NCBI GenBank assembly: GCA_016706545.1 | Contig: JADJJK010000002.1 | Span: 279,696-343,695, forward strand | From: Myxococcales bacterium | GTDB lineage: Bacteria > Myxococcota_A > Polyangia > Haliangiales > Haliangiaceae | DNA length: 64,000 nucleotides | Direction: 5' to 3' | Shown here: piece after piece, positions 57,036 through 64,000 of the stretch | How positions within the stretch are numbered: the first letter of the stretch is position 1 | Layout of the letters: the number at the start of each line of letters is the position of its first letter | Notes under the pieces: generated by a model | Told to the model about the DNA's origin: nothing | Database searches by the model: none | What the model saw: the letters and a program-made list of their open reading frames with translations, nothing else | Program-made: the position numbers and the translations under genes

Positions 57036-58336
57036 CTGCCGCCGGGGCCGCGCGGTCGCAGCGGCCCCAGCAGCGGACCGCTGGGGCGCCGCATGGCCTG
57101 CGACTGCAGGTAGCCCGCCAGCACGTCGAACAGAATCTGATCCGCCGCGCGCTCGGGCACGTCCAGCGCGGCGGCCAGCCGGTGAAAGAACCGCTGCTCG
57201 GCGCCGAGCATGCGGCCGTCCACGCAGACCACGTGCGCCAGGCTCCGCAAGAGGTCGTAGCGCTCCTCGCCAGCGTTGTCGCGCAGCCACTGCGCGCTGC
57301 GCGCCAGGCCCGCCTCCGCCTCCTCCGCGGTGGTCATGCGGATGAGCTCCGCTTCCGGATCGGCGCACAGCGGCAGCAGCATCTGCACCAGCGTCTCCCA
57401 CTCGTCGTGCGTGACCTCCGCTTCGTCGGACATGGCGGCCAGGAGCCCGCCCGCCAGCAGAAAGTCGCGGGCGTGGACGTCGAGCGGCCGCGACGCCTCG
57501 AAGTCCATCAAGCGGGCCAGGCGCAGGACCTCTTGATCGACCGTCGCCAGCGCGCCGGCGCCGCCCGCGTCATCGTGCAGCGGCGCGAAGAGCTGCAGCG
57601 CGCGCACCCGGATCGGCGTGGCCGGGTGGCTGAAGATCGAGAGCAGCTCGCGTCGCTCCATCGCCTGCAGGCGGGTGAGCTGCTCGAGAAACGCCTCCAC
57701 GTCGAACCGCAGGTGCTCTGGCCCCAGGCCGCTCTGCAGCTTGAAGAACACGCGCACCACGGTGTCCAGCCGGCCGCCGATGACGCGCAGCCCGGCTCGG
57801 TCCGCGGACAGCTCCGCCAGCCGATCCCAGCTCTCCAGCCGCCGGGCCAAAAGCGGCGGCACGCGCGGGCGCCCGTCCTCGGTCTCGCCGAAGGCCGCGC
57901 CGGCCAGCCGCGCCCGGTAGTGCGTGAACCCCAGGTGCCCGAGCTCGTGCCCCAGCACGAAGCGCAGCTCGTCGTCGTCCATGCGCTCCACCAGCGCCGA
58001 GGTCAGGCTCAGGACGTGCGGTCGCCCGTCCTTGATCGAGTGGACCGCGCCAGCGTTGATCTCGGCGCTCGGCGCCACGAACAGCTCGATGTCCTCGGTG
58101 AAGCCCAAGGTCTGCCGCGCCTCGGACAGGAGCCCGATCAGGCGCGGCGAGACCACCGGGGTCAAGCGGAGCTGAGAGGCGAGGACATAGTCATGCATCT
58201 CGAGCAGCGAGCCCTGCTCCACGAAGTGCTCGATCAGGGCGTCGAGGCCAAAGCGCTCGAAGAGCTGGTCGATGAGTTCTTGCTCTGGCTGAAAGCGAAT
58301 CCCGCGCAGGATCTCGGACGTGGCAGGGGCGTTCAC
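57032..58336 (-). CDS. M48-type metallopeptidase with TerB-like C-terminal domain
   Basis: 434 residues from a GTG at 58336. The peptidase core has FVLGHELGHLGF (zinc His pair and catalytic Glu) and a third-ligand helix ELSADRAGL, as in M48; SHPATPIRVRAL is the usual following motif. There are no transmembrane helices, unlike HtpX. The C-terminal 140 residues resemble the helical TerB/DjlA-like domain (LLRSLAHVVCVDGRMLGAEQ). It is a soluble cytoplasmic zinc peptidase, possibly membrane-associated through TerB. The terminal Arg/Pro/Gly residues and the stop lie at the border of the repeat unit at 56886-57035. Confidence 0.83.
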   Translation of the reverse strand: MNAPATSEILRGIRFQPEQELIDQLFERFGLDALIEHFVEQGSLLEMHDYVLASQLRLTPVVSPRLIGLLSEARQTLGFTEDIELFVAPSAEINAGAVHSIKDGRPHVLSLTSALVERMDDDELRFVLGHELGHLGFTHYRARLAGAAFGETEDGRPRVPPLLARRLESWDRLAELSADRAGLRVIGGRLDTVVRVFFKLQSGLGPEHLRFDVEAFLEQLTRLQAMERRELLSIFSHPATPIRVRALQLFAPLHDDAGGAGALATVDQEVLRLARLMDFEASRPLDVHARDFLLAGGLLAAMSDEAEVTHDEWETLVQMLLPLCADPEAELIRMTTAEEAEAGLARSAQWLRDNAGEERYDLLRSLAHVVCVDGRMLGAEQRFFHRLAAALDVPERAADQILFDVLAGYLQSQAMRRPSGPLLGPLRPRGPGGS

Positions 58337-58502
58337 CCGGGGACCTTACCGCTGCCGCTGGCGGCCTGCGCCCGCGGGGCTCGCACAATCGCATCGTCCC
58401 GGCCCTGCCCGACCCTGCCCCGCCCGGCTGGAGAGCCCGGCTGGCGAGCCCAGCGAGCCCCGGCCCGGTCCAGCCTGGCGAGCCCGTCAGCGGTTGTCTC
58501 CG

Positions 58503-59270
58503 CTACAGCTTGCGGGCATGGCGTCGAAACGGCCGCTCCAGCTTCTCGGACCACTCGGGGGCCTGAATGTCGCGCGGCGCCGTGATGGTGAAGTGGGAGC
58601 CGGTCTCGTCGACCTCGGAGGTCACGTCGCGCGTGCTGGTGACCTTCAGGGTGATGAACAGCTTGCCGGACGCCGGCGGGTAGTCGGCGAAGGCCTCGGA
58701 GATCCCGTACCAGTAGCGGATCCACAGCGCCTCGCGGTCCACGCCGCAGTCGTCGCCCTCGACCTCGATGGTCATGTGAAACCGCGACGCGAACTGATCC
58801 ATCATCGGCTCGACCAGCTTGCGGTTCTTGGCCCGGTCGCTGTTTTGCCCCTCGATGCTGCCCCAGTCGTCGCCGGTCCAGGTCTTGGCCAGCTCGTGGA
58901 CGTTGCGGACGTAGTAGCTCGCGTTGTTCACGGCGTCGGACTTGGGATCCGCCATCTTGGCCCAGCACGCCTTGCCCACCTTGAACGTGGTGAACTTGGT
59001 GATGGTCCACGGGCCGTAGTACGTGCCCTCGCGTTCACGAACCGCGAAGGCGTAGTCGTCCCAGCGCGGCTCGCCCTCGGTGGCGACCGCGTCGCCTGCC
59101 CCCGGGCCACCCGTCGCGCCAGAGGGCCCGCCATACGAGCTTTCCGGAGCGCCGCCGCCAGCGCCCGTACCAGCACCTGTGCCGCCGCCGCCAAGTTGCA
59201 GGCCTCCTTTGGCGAGACACCCCGAGCAAGCAAGCGCGAGAACAACCAGAGAACGCAGTGTGGTCGACAT
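58503..59270 (-). CDS. Predicted lipoprotein of unknown function
   Basis: 255 residues. GGAG lies 5 nt before the ATG at 59270. The lipobox is VVLALACSGC (Cys18). A Gly/Ala/Ser-rich linker (about 20-60) leads to a globular domain rich in Trp and Tyr (WTITKFTTFKVGKACW, WIRYWYGISEAFADYP, SGKLFITLKV), with two Cys that may pair. No family is recognised. It diverges from the ferredoxin reductase gene across 153 bp. The gap 58337-58502 downstream holds only gagcccggc-type repeats. Confidence 0.7.
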   Translation of the reverse strand: MSTTLRSLVVLALACSGCLAKGGLQLGGGGTGAGTGAGGGAPESSYGGPSGATGGPGAGDAVATEGEPRWDDYAFAVREREGTYYGPWTITKFTTFKVGKACWAKMADPKSDAVNNASYYVRNVHELAKTWTGDDWGSIEGQNSDRAKNRKLVEPMMDQFASRFHMTIEVEGDDCGVDREALWIRYWYGISEAFADYPPASGKLFITLKVTSTRDVTSEVDETGSHFTITAPRDIQAPEWSEKLERPFRRHARKL

Positions 59271-59423
59271 ATGTGCTCCATGTAGCGCCTCGGGAGCCAA
59301 GGGTATTCCCGTAAAGCGGCGACGGCGCGGCGACGGCGACGGCGCGCCGCGCTCAGGCTCCGCGGCAAGACACCCTCCCATGACCCCAAGAGCGTGCGGT
59401 CGCTTGCGGTATGATCGCCGCCG

Positions 59424-60443
59424 ATGCCGAAGATCTCGTTCGAGCACGATCACAAGACGGCGGAGGCCAACGTCGACGACTGGCTCTACGACGTCTGCAC
59501 CGACGCTGGCGCGTCCGTCCCGTTCTCCTGCAAGGCCGGCGCATGCGGCACCTGCGCCACCGAGGTGCTCGGTGCCCATGACGGCCTTGGCCGCTTGACC
59601 CAGCGAGAGCTGCGCACGCTCGAGACCGCGGGCCTTGACCCGGCGCGATATCGCCTGCCCTGCCTTCACTCGGTGGCCGGAGACATCGTCTTTGGTGGCC
59701 CGGCCAAGGGCGGGGCCGCCGCGGCGGCGCTGCCGGTGGTCAAGGCGCAGGTCGAGTCCTTCCGCCGCCTCAACCTCAGCGTGGCCGAGGTCCGCTTCTT
59801 CGTGCAGTCGCCCGGCTTCGCGTTCCTGCCTGGGCAGTACATGGTCTTCCAGATCCCCTCCGCTGATGGACGCGAGGTCATCCGGCGCTCGTACAGCATC
59901 TCCACGCCGCCCTCCGACGCGCAGCACTTCGAGATCTGCGTGCGCGCGGTCGCTGGCGGGCACGGCTCCAACTGGGTCCATCGCCTGCGGCCGGGGCAGC
60001 TCGTGAGCTGCGAGGGCCCGGTGGGCGACTTCGTCCTGGCCGACAGTGATCGAGACATCGTGATGGTGGCCACCGGCACCGGCGCCTCGCCGATCAAGTC
60101 CATGCTCCTGCACCTGCTCGACACGCGCAGCAGCCGGCGCGTGCGCCTGTTCTTTGGCGTGCGCTCGCACCAGGACCTGTTCTACACCGACCTCTTGCGC
60201 GGGCTGGAGGCGCACTACCCGAGCTTCTCCTCGGACATCATCCTGTCATCGCCGGATCCCGCGCAGTGGGCCGGCGCGCGTGGCCGCGTCACCGACCTGG
60301 TGGAGAAGAAGGTCCGCCCTGCGGACGCCGCCACCACGGAGGCCTACCTGTGTGGCAGCCGCTCGATGATCGAGGACGTCTCTGCGATCTTGCGGAGCAA
60401 GGGCTTCGCCGACGACCGCATCCACTTCGAGAACTTCTTCTGA
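59424..60443 (+). CDS. 2Fe-2S ferredoxin/FAD/NAD(P)H oxidoreductase
   Basis: 339 residues. The N-terminal plant-type ferredoxin domain holds its cluster on Cys36, Cys41, Cys44 (CKAGACGTC) and Cys80 (LPCLH). The FAD domain has RRSYSIST, and the NAD(P)H domain has VATGTGASPIKSML and YLCGSR. The order is that of phenol/toluene monooxygenase reductases, AscD and the NqrF soluble part. No oxygenase is adjacent, so the electron acceptor is unknown. A TATGAT box ends 9 nt before the ATG, without a good -35 or any Shine-Dalgarno, so the transcript may be leaderless. Confidence 0.9.
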   Translation: MPKISFEHDHKTAEANVDDWLYDVCTDAGASVPFSCKAGACGTCATEVLGAHDGLGRLTQRELRTLETAGLDPARYRLPCLHSVAGDIVFGGPAKGGAAAAALPVVKAQVESFRRLNLSVAEVRFFVQSPGFAFLPGQYMVFQIPSADGREVIRRSYSISTPPSDAQHFEICVRAVAGGHGSNWVHRLRPGQLVSCEGPVGDFVLADSDRDIVMVATGTGASPIKSMLLHLLDTRSSRRVRLFFGVRSHQDLFYTDLLRGLEAHYPSFSSDIILSSPDPAQWAGARGRVTDLVEKKVRPADAATTEAYLCGSRSMIEDVSAILRSKGFADDRIHFENFF

Positions 60444-60456
60444 CCGCAGGCTGACG

Positions 60457-61248
60457 CTAGCGCTTCTTGCCGCGCCGCTCGGGCGCGGACGGTGCCGACG
60501 GCGCGGGCGGCGCCGATGCGCCTTCCGCCGCCGGGGCCTGGGGACAGCGCACCGCCATGTGCGTGAGCCGGCCCTTGGCCGCGACGCCGAGCACCACCTC
60601 GTAGCGCAGGGAGCCTTCCTGCGAGACGCACGTCTCGGCCTGCGGATCGCTCGACGACTCGGACTTGGTGATCGCCTTGCTGTCGAGATCGAAGAGCCGC
60701 ACCGTCAGCGCGGTGTGGCTCGGCCCACCGGCGGCCAGGACGCGCAGACACCCTGCCTGGCCGGCGGCGGCCGGCGGCACGAGCTGCGACACCGTCCCGG
60801 TGGCATACAGCGACGCGGCCGGGACCACCACATGGCATCCTCGCTCGGCGAGCTGCGCGGCGACGATCTTCAGGCGATCTTGTCCGGCGTCTCCAAAGCC
60901 CAGGCGCGCCGGCAGATCGAACACGGTGATCGAGACGATCACCGGCGCCAGGAGCATGCTCGTCAGCGTGAACACACGGCCCCAGCGCGTGCTGCTGCGG
61001 CGCTCCTTGTGCTCCCGATGGTCGCGCGCGGCCTCGCGCGCGGCCTCGTCTCGCCGGTGCGCCGCGGCGATCGCCAGGTCTCGCTCGTAGACCTCCAGCC
61101 GGCGCCGCTCCAGCATCGCCGCTTCGCGCTCCGCCAGGTCGGGCACCGACACCACCGCTCCGCAATAGGAGCATTTCATCGTCCGCGCCTGCAGCGAATC
61201 AGGCACGGGGATGGACGCATGACACTCGTTGCAGCGGACCAAGGACAC
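60457..61248 (-). CDS. Zinc-ribbon single-pass membrane protein
   Basis: 263 residues from a GTG at 61248 with GAGG upstream. The N-terminal zinc ribbon uses Cys6, Cys9, Cys26 and Cys29. A charged coiled-coil segment (about 42-88, rich in Glu, Arg and Ala) precedes one transmembrane helix (about 92-110, FTLTSMLLAPVIVSITVF). The C-terminal 150 residues are outside the cytoplasm and contain four Cys, ending in a Pro/Ala/Lys tail. No known family. It is the last gene of a three-gene set of zinc-binding proteins. Confidence 0.72.
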   Translation of the reverse strand: MSLVRCNECHASIPVPDSLQARTMKCSYCGAVVSVPDLAEREAAMLERRRLEVYERDLAIAAAHRRDEAAREAARDHREHKERRSSTRWGRVFTLTSMLLAPVIVSITVFDLPARLGFGDAGQDRLKIVAAQLAERGCHVVVPAASLYATGTVSQLVPPAAAGQAGCLRVLAAGGPSHTALTVRLFDLDSKAITKSESSSDPQAETCVSQEGSLRYEVVLGVAAKGRLTHMAVRCPQAPAAEGASAPPAPSAPSAPERRGKKR

Positions 61249-61303
61249 TGTGCCTCACCTTCGCAAACCACGCGGGCAAAAGGCAAGCGCCGCAGCGAGC
61301 CCC

Positions 61304-62110
61304 TCAGATCGCGCGTGGACGGCCTGCCGCCACCCAGGCTTCTTCCTGGTCGGCGGTGTACTGGTACCACTGCTCCATTCGCCGCCGCACCTCCATCTCG
61401 AGGTCCCGCCCGAGCTCTGGCTCGAACCAGGCGCGCGCGGTCAGGTAGCGCCGCCAGTACGTGATCTGCGCCGCCTCCGAGGCCCGGAGCACCGCGAGAG
61501 GCCTCGGCGACCGCGCCGCGCGCATCCGCCGGTCGGCGGCCTGCATCGCCAGCCACTCGCTGCGAGCGGCCTCTTGCGACACCGCGTGGGTCCCGATGGC
61601 GCCGGCGGAGCGCATCAGCTCGTCGGGATCATAGCTGACCTGCGCGCCGCAGTTCCCGCACGGCCACTCCACCAGACGGAACGACTGCGGCGGGTTGTAC
61701 TGGGCCTGGCAGCGCCCGCACACGATGGGGCGCAGCGCCGCGGAGGCCACCTGGTAGCGAGCCCGCGCCAGCTCCGCCATCAGCGAGATCTCCAGCTCAT
61801 CCCGCGCGTCCTCGAGCTGATGCCCCTCGTCGATGCCCTTCTGGCATGCCGCGTCGCGCACCGGCACCGGGTTGCCCTCGTTCAAGATCGCGTCGTCCAC
61901 CTGGGCGTGCCAGGTGTCCATGATCTTGCTCTCGAGCTCCTGCAGGCGATGCTTGACCGCCCCGAGCTGATGCGACAATGGCTGGTAGTCGCCGCCTGCG
62001 GCGACCTGCGAGATGAACTGCCGCCCCGCGGTCAGCGCTTCCGCGCGGACCTGCTCATGACGGCCTCTGATCTGGGCCAGGAACCCATCCCAGCGAGCGA
62101 GCGCAGACAT
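61304..62110 (-). CDS. Zinc-ribbon protein of unknown function
   Basis: 268 residues. Its ATG overlaps the stop of the upstream collagen-like gene (TGATG). The first half is alpha-helical with heptad character (QLGAVKHRLQELESKIMD, DARDELEISLMAELARA). A central zinc ribbon has CGRCQAQYN and CGNCGAQVSYD, and the rest is helical with many Trp and Arg. No signal peptide is seen. Its place between two further zinc-binding proteins suggests one complex. Confidence 0.72.
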   Translation of the reverse strand: MSALARWDGFLAQIRGRHEQVRAEALTAGRQFISQVAAGGDYQPLSHQLGAVKHRLQELESKIMDTWHAQVDDAILNEGNPVPVRDAACQKGIDEGHQLEDARDELEISLMAELARARYQVASAALRPIVCGRCQAQYNPPQSFRLVEWPCGNCGAQVSYDPDELMRSAGAIGTHAVSQEAARSEWLAMQAADRRMRAARSPRPLAVLRASEAAQITYWRRYLTARAWFEPELGRDLEMEVRRRMEQWYQYTADQEEAWVAAGRPRAI

Positions 62111-63258
62111 CAGAACTTGATGTCGACGTCAGAGGTCACGCCCGGGTACTTCGCCGCGAACTTGGCCTTCACCCGCTCGTGCATGGCGTTGAACTGCTGC
62201 CAGTTGCGCTGCACGGTGCGGTTCATGTAGTAGCCCATGAACGACGACAGATCGGTCCAGTCGACGATCGTCAGGCCACAGCTCTTGAGCACCTCCACCG
62301 GGTTCTTGCCCTGCTTGGAGCCGTAGTCCTGCTCGTAGAGGATCTCCCAGTACTGCTCGATGGTCATGGGCGGCTCCATCGCCAGCTCGCGGTTGCCAGC
62401 GCGCGCGGCGTTGGCCTCGCGCGCGTAGTTGCCGTACTTGCCCTGCGACGCAGCCTGGAACGCATTGCCATACACGGTGGTGATGGCGAAGGTGGTGTCA
62501 CGCGCCATGCGCGCGTTCCACTCGGCGGAGGCCCGCTCCCAGCGTCCCTGGTCGAGACCGTTGCTCTTGAGCAGGTCCTCCAGGCTGGCGCCGCTGACGA
62601 TCGCGGCGTTCATCGCCGCCCACTTCTCGAGCGAGATGCCCTCCACCGGGTTCAGCTCGCCCGAAGCGGCGGCGCGCTGGGTCTGAGCCTGCTGGTGGCG
62701 CTGCATCTGGCCCATCCGGAAGTTGACCTCGCGCTGCGAGACCTCTTCAAACGAGCCGTACTTGCGGGCCAGCACGGAGTACACAGAGTCGCGCACCGTC
62801 TGCCAGTGCATGCGGTCGCGGATCCCAAAGCGCGCCATGATCTCCGCGCGGCTCTCGTCCGTGCCGCCGTGCATGCCCTCGGACTCCATGTGCAGCACGG
62901 CGTTGAAGAACGTCTCCTCGTCCTCGGGGTTGAAGCCGGCGGTGTCAAACGCCTCCTCTTGAGACTCTTCTTCCTCGTGGTCGTGACCGTGCCCGTGATC
63001 GTGATCATGCCCCTGCGCGTGCTGGTGGCCGTGATCGTGGCCAGGATGCCCAGGGTAGCCCTGCTGGCCAGGGTAGCCCTGCTGGCCAGGATGACCGGGG
63101 TAGCCCTGCTGGCCGGGGTAGCCCTGCTGGCCAGGGTAGCCCTGCTGGCCAGGGTAGCCCTGCTGGCCAGGGTGCCCAGGGTTCATCTGGTTCATCGCCT
63201 GTTCGGCCTTGGCCTTGGCGCCACCAAACAGACTCTTCAACATGTCGAGAAAGCCCAT
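62110..63258 (-). CDS. Collagen-like/His-rich protein, first gene of the zinc-ribbon operon
   Basis: 382 residues; GGAG lies about 9 nt before the ATG at 63258. After a short amphipathic start (MGFLDMLKSLFGGAKAKAEQ), residues about 25-70 form collagen-like triplets (GYPGQQGYPGQQG). A metal-binding His/Asp run follows (about 71-95, alternating HDHGH), then a Glu patch. The remainder is helical and appears to contain two similar segments around MHWQTVRDSVYSVLARKYG and LEKWAAMNAAIVSGASL. No signal peptide. The downstream zinc-ribbon gene is coupled. Its role is unknown; a zinc store or scaffold is a guess. Confidence 0.72.
   Translation of the reverse strand: MGFLDMLKSLFGGAKAKAEQAMNQMNPGHPGQQGYPGQQGYPGQQGYPGQQGYPGHPGQQGYPGQQGYPGHPGHDHGHQHAQGHDHDHGHGHDHEEEESQEEAFDTAGFNPEDEETFFNAVLHMESEGMHGGTDESRAEIMARFGIRDRMHWQTVRDSVYSVLARKYGSFEEVSQREVNFRMGQMQRHQQAQTQRAAASGELNPVEGISLEKWAAMNAAIVSGASLEDLLKSNGLDQGRWERASAEWNARMARDTTFAITTVYGNAFQAASQGKYGNYAREANAARAGNRELAMEPPMTIEQYWEILYEQDYGSKQGKNPVEVLKSCGLTIVDWTDLSSFMGYYMNRTVQRNWQQFNAMHERVKAKFAAKYPGVTSDVDIKF
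63045..63180 (-). repeat. 18-bp coding tandem repeat (Gly-Tyr-Pro-Gly-Gln-Gln)
   Basis: Plus-strand units of ggtagccctgctggccag recur about six times, interrupted by gatgaccg/gtgcccag variants. They encode the collagen-like stretch of the gene at 62110-63258. Unit length is a multiple of three, so copy-number change would preserve frame. Confidence 0.85.
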
Positions 63259-63427
63259 GCGTATACTCCGCAGCGTTGACTGGTCGCAGGGTGTCACATC
63301 CGCGAGCATTTCAAACAGCAGGAGCCTCCAAAAACGTTGCCTTCGGCACCGAATCTCCGCCCCGTCCTGGTGGCCAAAGGAAACCCCTCAGGGCCTCGCC
63401 GTACCGAGGACAACCCGCCCCGCCTTC

Positions 63428-63838
63428 TCAGGGATCCCTGGAGAAAGGCCGCACCGGGCGCACCACCTCCACGAACGCGCTCGCCTCCGCCGCCAGGACA
63501 CGCCCGCGGGCATCGGCAGGCTGCAAGCAATAGCGACCAGGCGCGCCGGCCACCGCGACGAACAGCTCCGCGGCGTCCGCGTCCACCGGGAGCACCACCG
63601 GTCGGCCCTCCGGCCCGGTGATCGCACACCACTCGGCGCGCTCCGGCTCCCCGAGCCGGTGGACCAGCCATCCCTTGACGAGCGACGAGACCGCGAATGA
63701 CCGCCCGCGCCGATCGTACGCCAGCTCGACCTTGCGCGAGCCAGAGGACGGGATGGCCGGCGCCACCCGGCAGCGCCCCAGCTCGTCGACCCCTGCGAAC
63801 AGATCTTGCGCCGTGATGGTGCGCGACCGCGCCGTCAT
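63428..63838 (-). CDS. Hypothetical protein
   Basis: 136 residues from the ATG at 63838, which overlaps the stop of the upstream partial gene (ATGA). A compact beta-rich protein (RKVELAYDRRGRSFAVSSL, RPVVLPVDADAAELFVAVAG, GRYCLQPADARGRVLAAE) without signal peptide or membrane helix. No family is recognised. Translational coupling suggests it works with the truncated neighbour. The gap to the collagen-like gene (63259-63427) holds that operon's leader. Confidence 0.6.
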   Translation of the reverse strand: MTARSRTITAQDLFAGVDELGRCRVAPAIPSSGSRKVELAYDRRGRSFAVSSLVKGWLVHRLGEPERAEWCAITGPEGRPVVLPVDADAAELFVAVAGAPGRYCLQPADARGRVLAAEASAFVEVVRPVRPFSRDP

Positions 63839-64000
63839 TCTCGAGCCCCCTCCCCGGAGGCCGCCGCGGAGACGAGGGCCGTCCGGGCGACCGCGCCCGG
63901 GCCGTCGAGACACGCCTCGAGCTGGGCCTCCAGCTCGGCGACCCAGACGCGGAGCTCGTCGTCATCCACCGTGTCCAGCGCGCGGGCGGCGCGGCCCACG
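63835..64000 (-). CDS. Partial hypothetical protein (5' end beyond window)
   Basis: An open minus-strand frame enters from the right edge and stops at 63835 in a TGA overlapping the next ATG. The visible 54 residues are acidic and helical (LDTVDDDELRVWVAELEAQL), then Ala-rich. Good third-position GC bias and the 4-nt overlap support a real gene; no function can be given. Confidence 0.6.
   Translation of the reverse strand, partial: VGRAARALDTVDDDELRVWVAELEAQLEACLDGPGAVARTALVSAAASGEGARE

Overview
The window is very GC-rich, densely packed bacterial DNA with strong GC bias at third codon positions. It encodes many predicted lipoproteins, FHA-domain signalling proteins, sigma-54 activators, a CHAT peptidase, a metacaspase, LRR and Kelch surface proteins, and long low-complexity tails. 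Mpl, bL28/bL33, HflX, DusB and a PlsB-like acyltransferase indicate a Gram-negative cell. This mix fits a Myxococcota (deltaproteobacterial) genome, perhaps the Haliangium/Polyangia side. That assignment is inference from gene content. No rRNA, tRNA, integrase, prophage or CRISPR array was seen. The only mobile-like sequence is a small MITE/BIME-like unit at 56886-57035.

Layout. 1-6328: a truncated RBBP9/YdeN-type hydrolase behind a promoter that carries a TetR-like palindrome, then a C45 acyltransferase-like protein translationally coupled to a four-domain enzyme (aldehyde dehydrogenase, class III aminotransferase, GNAT, degenerate second aminotransferase). 6640-8960: an FHA-GAF-SpoIIE phosphatase and rpmG-rpmB. 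8969-24656: mostly envelope proteins (lipoproteins, an LRR protein with a collagen-like tail, an M28 peptidase, a DUF255 thioredoxin protein, a secreted adenosine deaminase-like lipoprotein, an ODP-type metallo-beta-lactamase-fold protein, a YugP-like membrane peptidase, a Gly-rich lipoprotein). 24679-31620: a PlsB-like/GpsA-like phospholipid operon and a RecQ helicase with extreme acidic and basic tails. 31761-40335: two sigma-54-activator-family proteins, DusB, MobA, an M24-fold pseudo-peptidase and an Mpl-GNAT fusion. 41004-48906: a possible signalling module of a TPR/CHAT lipoprotein, ECF sigma factor, membrane anti-sigma and metacaspase, followed by an HglS-like dioxygenase. 48935-64000: a HExxH-YkgJ fusion, a leaderless-looking HD-GYP protein, HflX, a 13-repeat Kelch lipoprotein, an M48-TerB protein, a ferredoxin reductase, and a zinc-ribbon operon headed by a collagen-like, His-rich protein.

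Caution on sequence quality. At least seven genes show coding potential that jumps frame within one gene (near 10972, 28112, 38544, 40577, 43788, 48225 and 56120), mostly at short C/G runs or low-complexity DNA. Re-joining the frames restores full-length proteins with recognisable ends. The density suggests residual assembly indels rather than mass pseudogenisation, so these genes are given here as frame-joined models.

Working together. The 41386-47987 block has the topology of a proteolytic signalling cascade: a CHAT peptidase outside the cytoplasm, an anti-sigma factor spanning the membrane, its ECF sigma factor inside, and a cytoplasmic caspase-like protein next door. The coupled acyltransferase/G3P-dehydrogenase pair points to glycerolipid synthesis, though the dehydrogenase has lost both family lysines. 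The aldehyde dehydrogenase/aminotransferase fusion with its C45 partner looks like a self-contained amino-acid or small-molecule pathway of unknown product.
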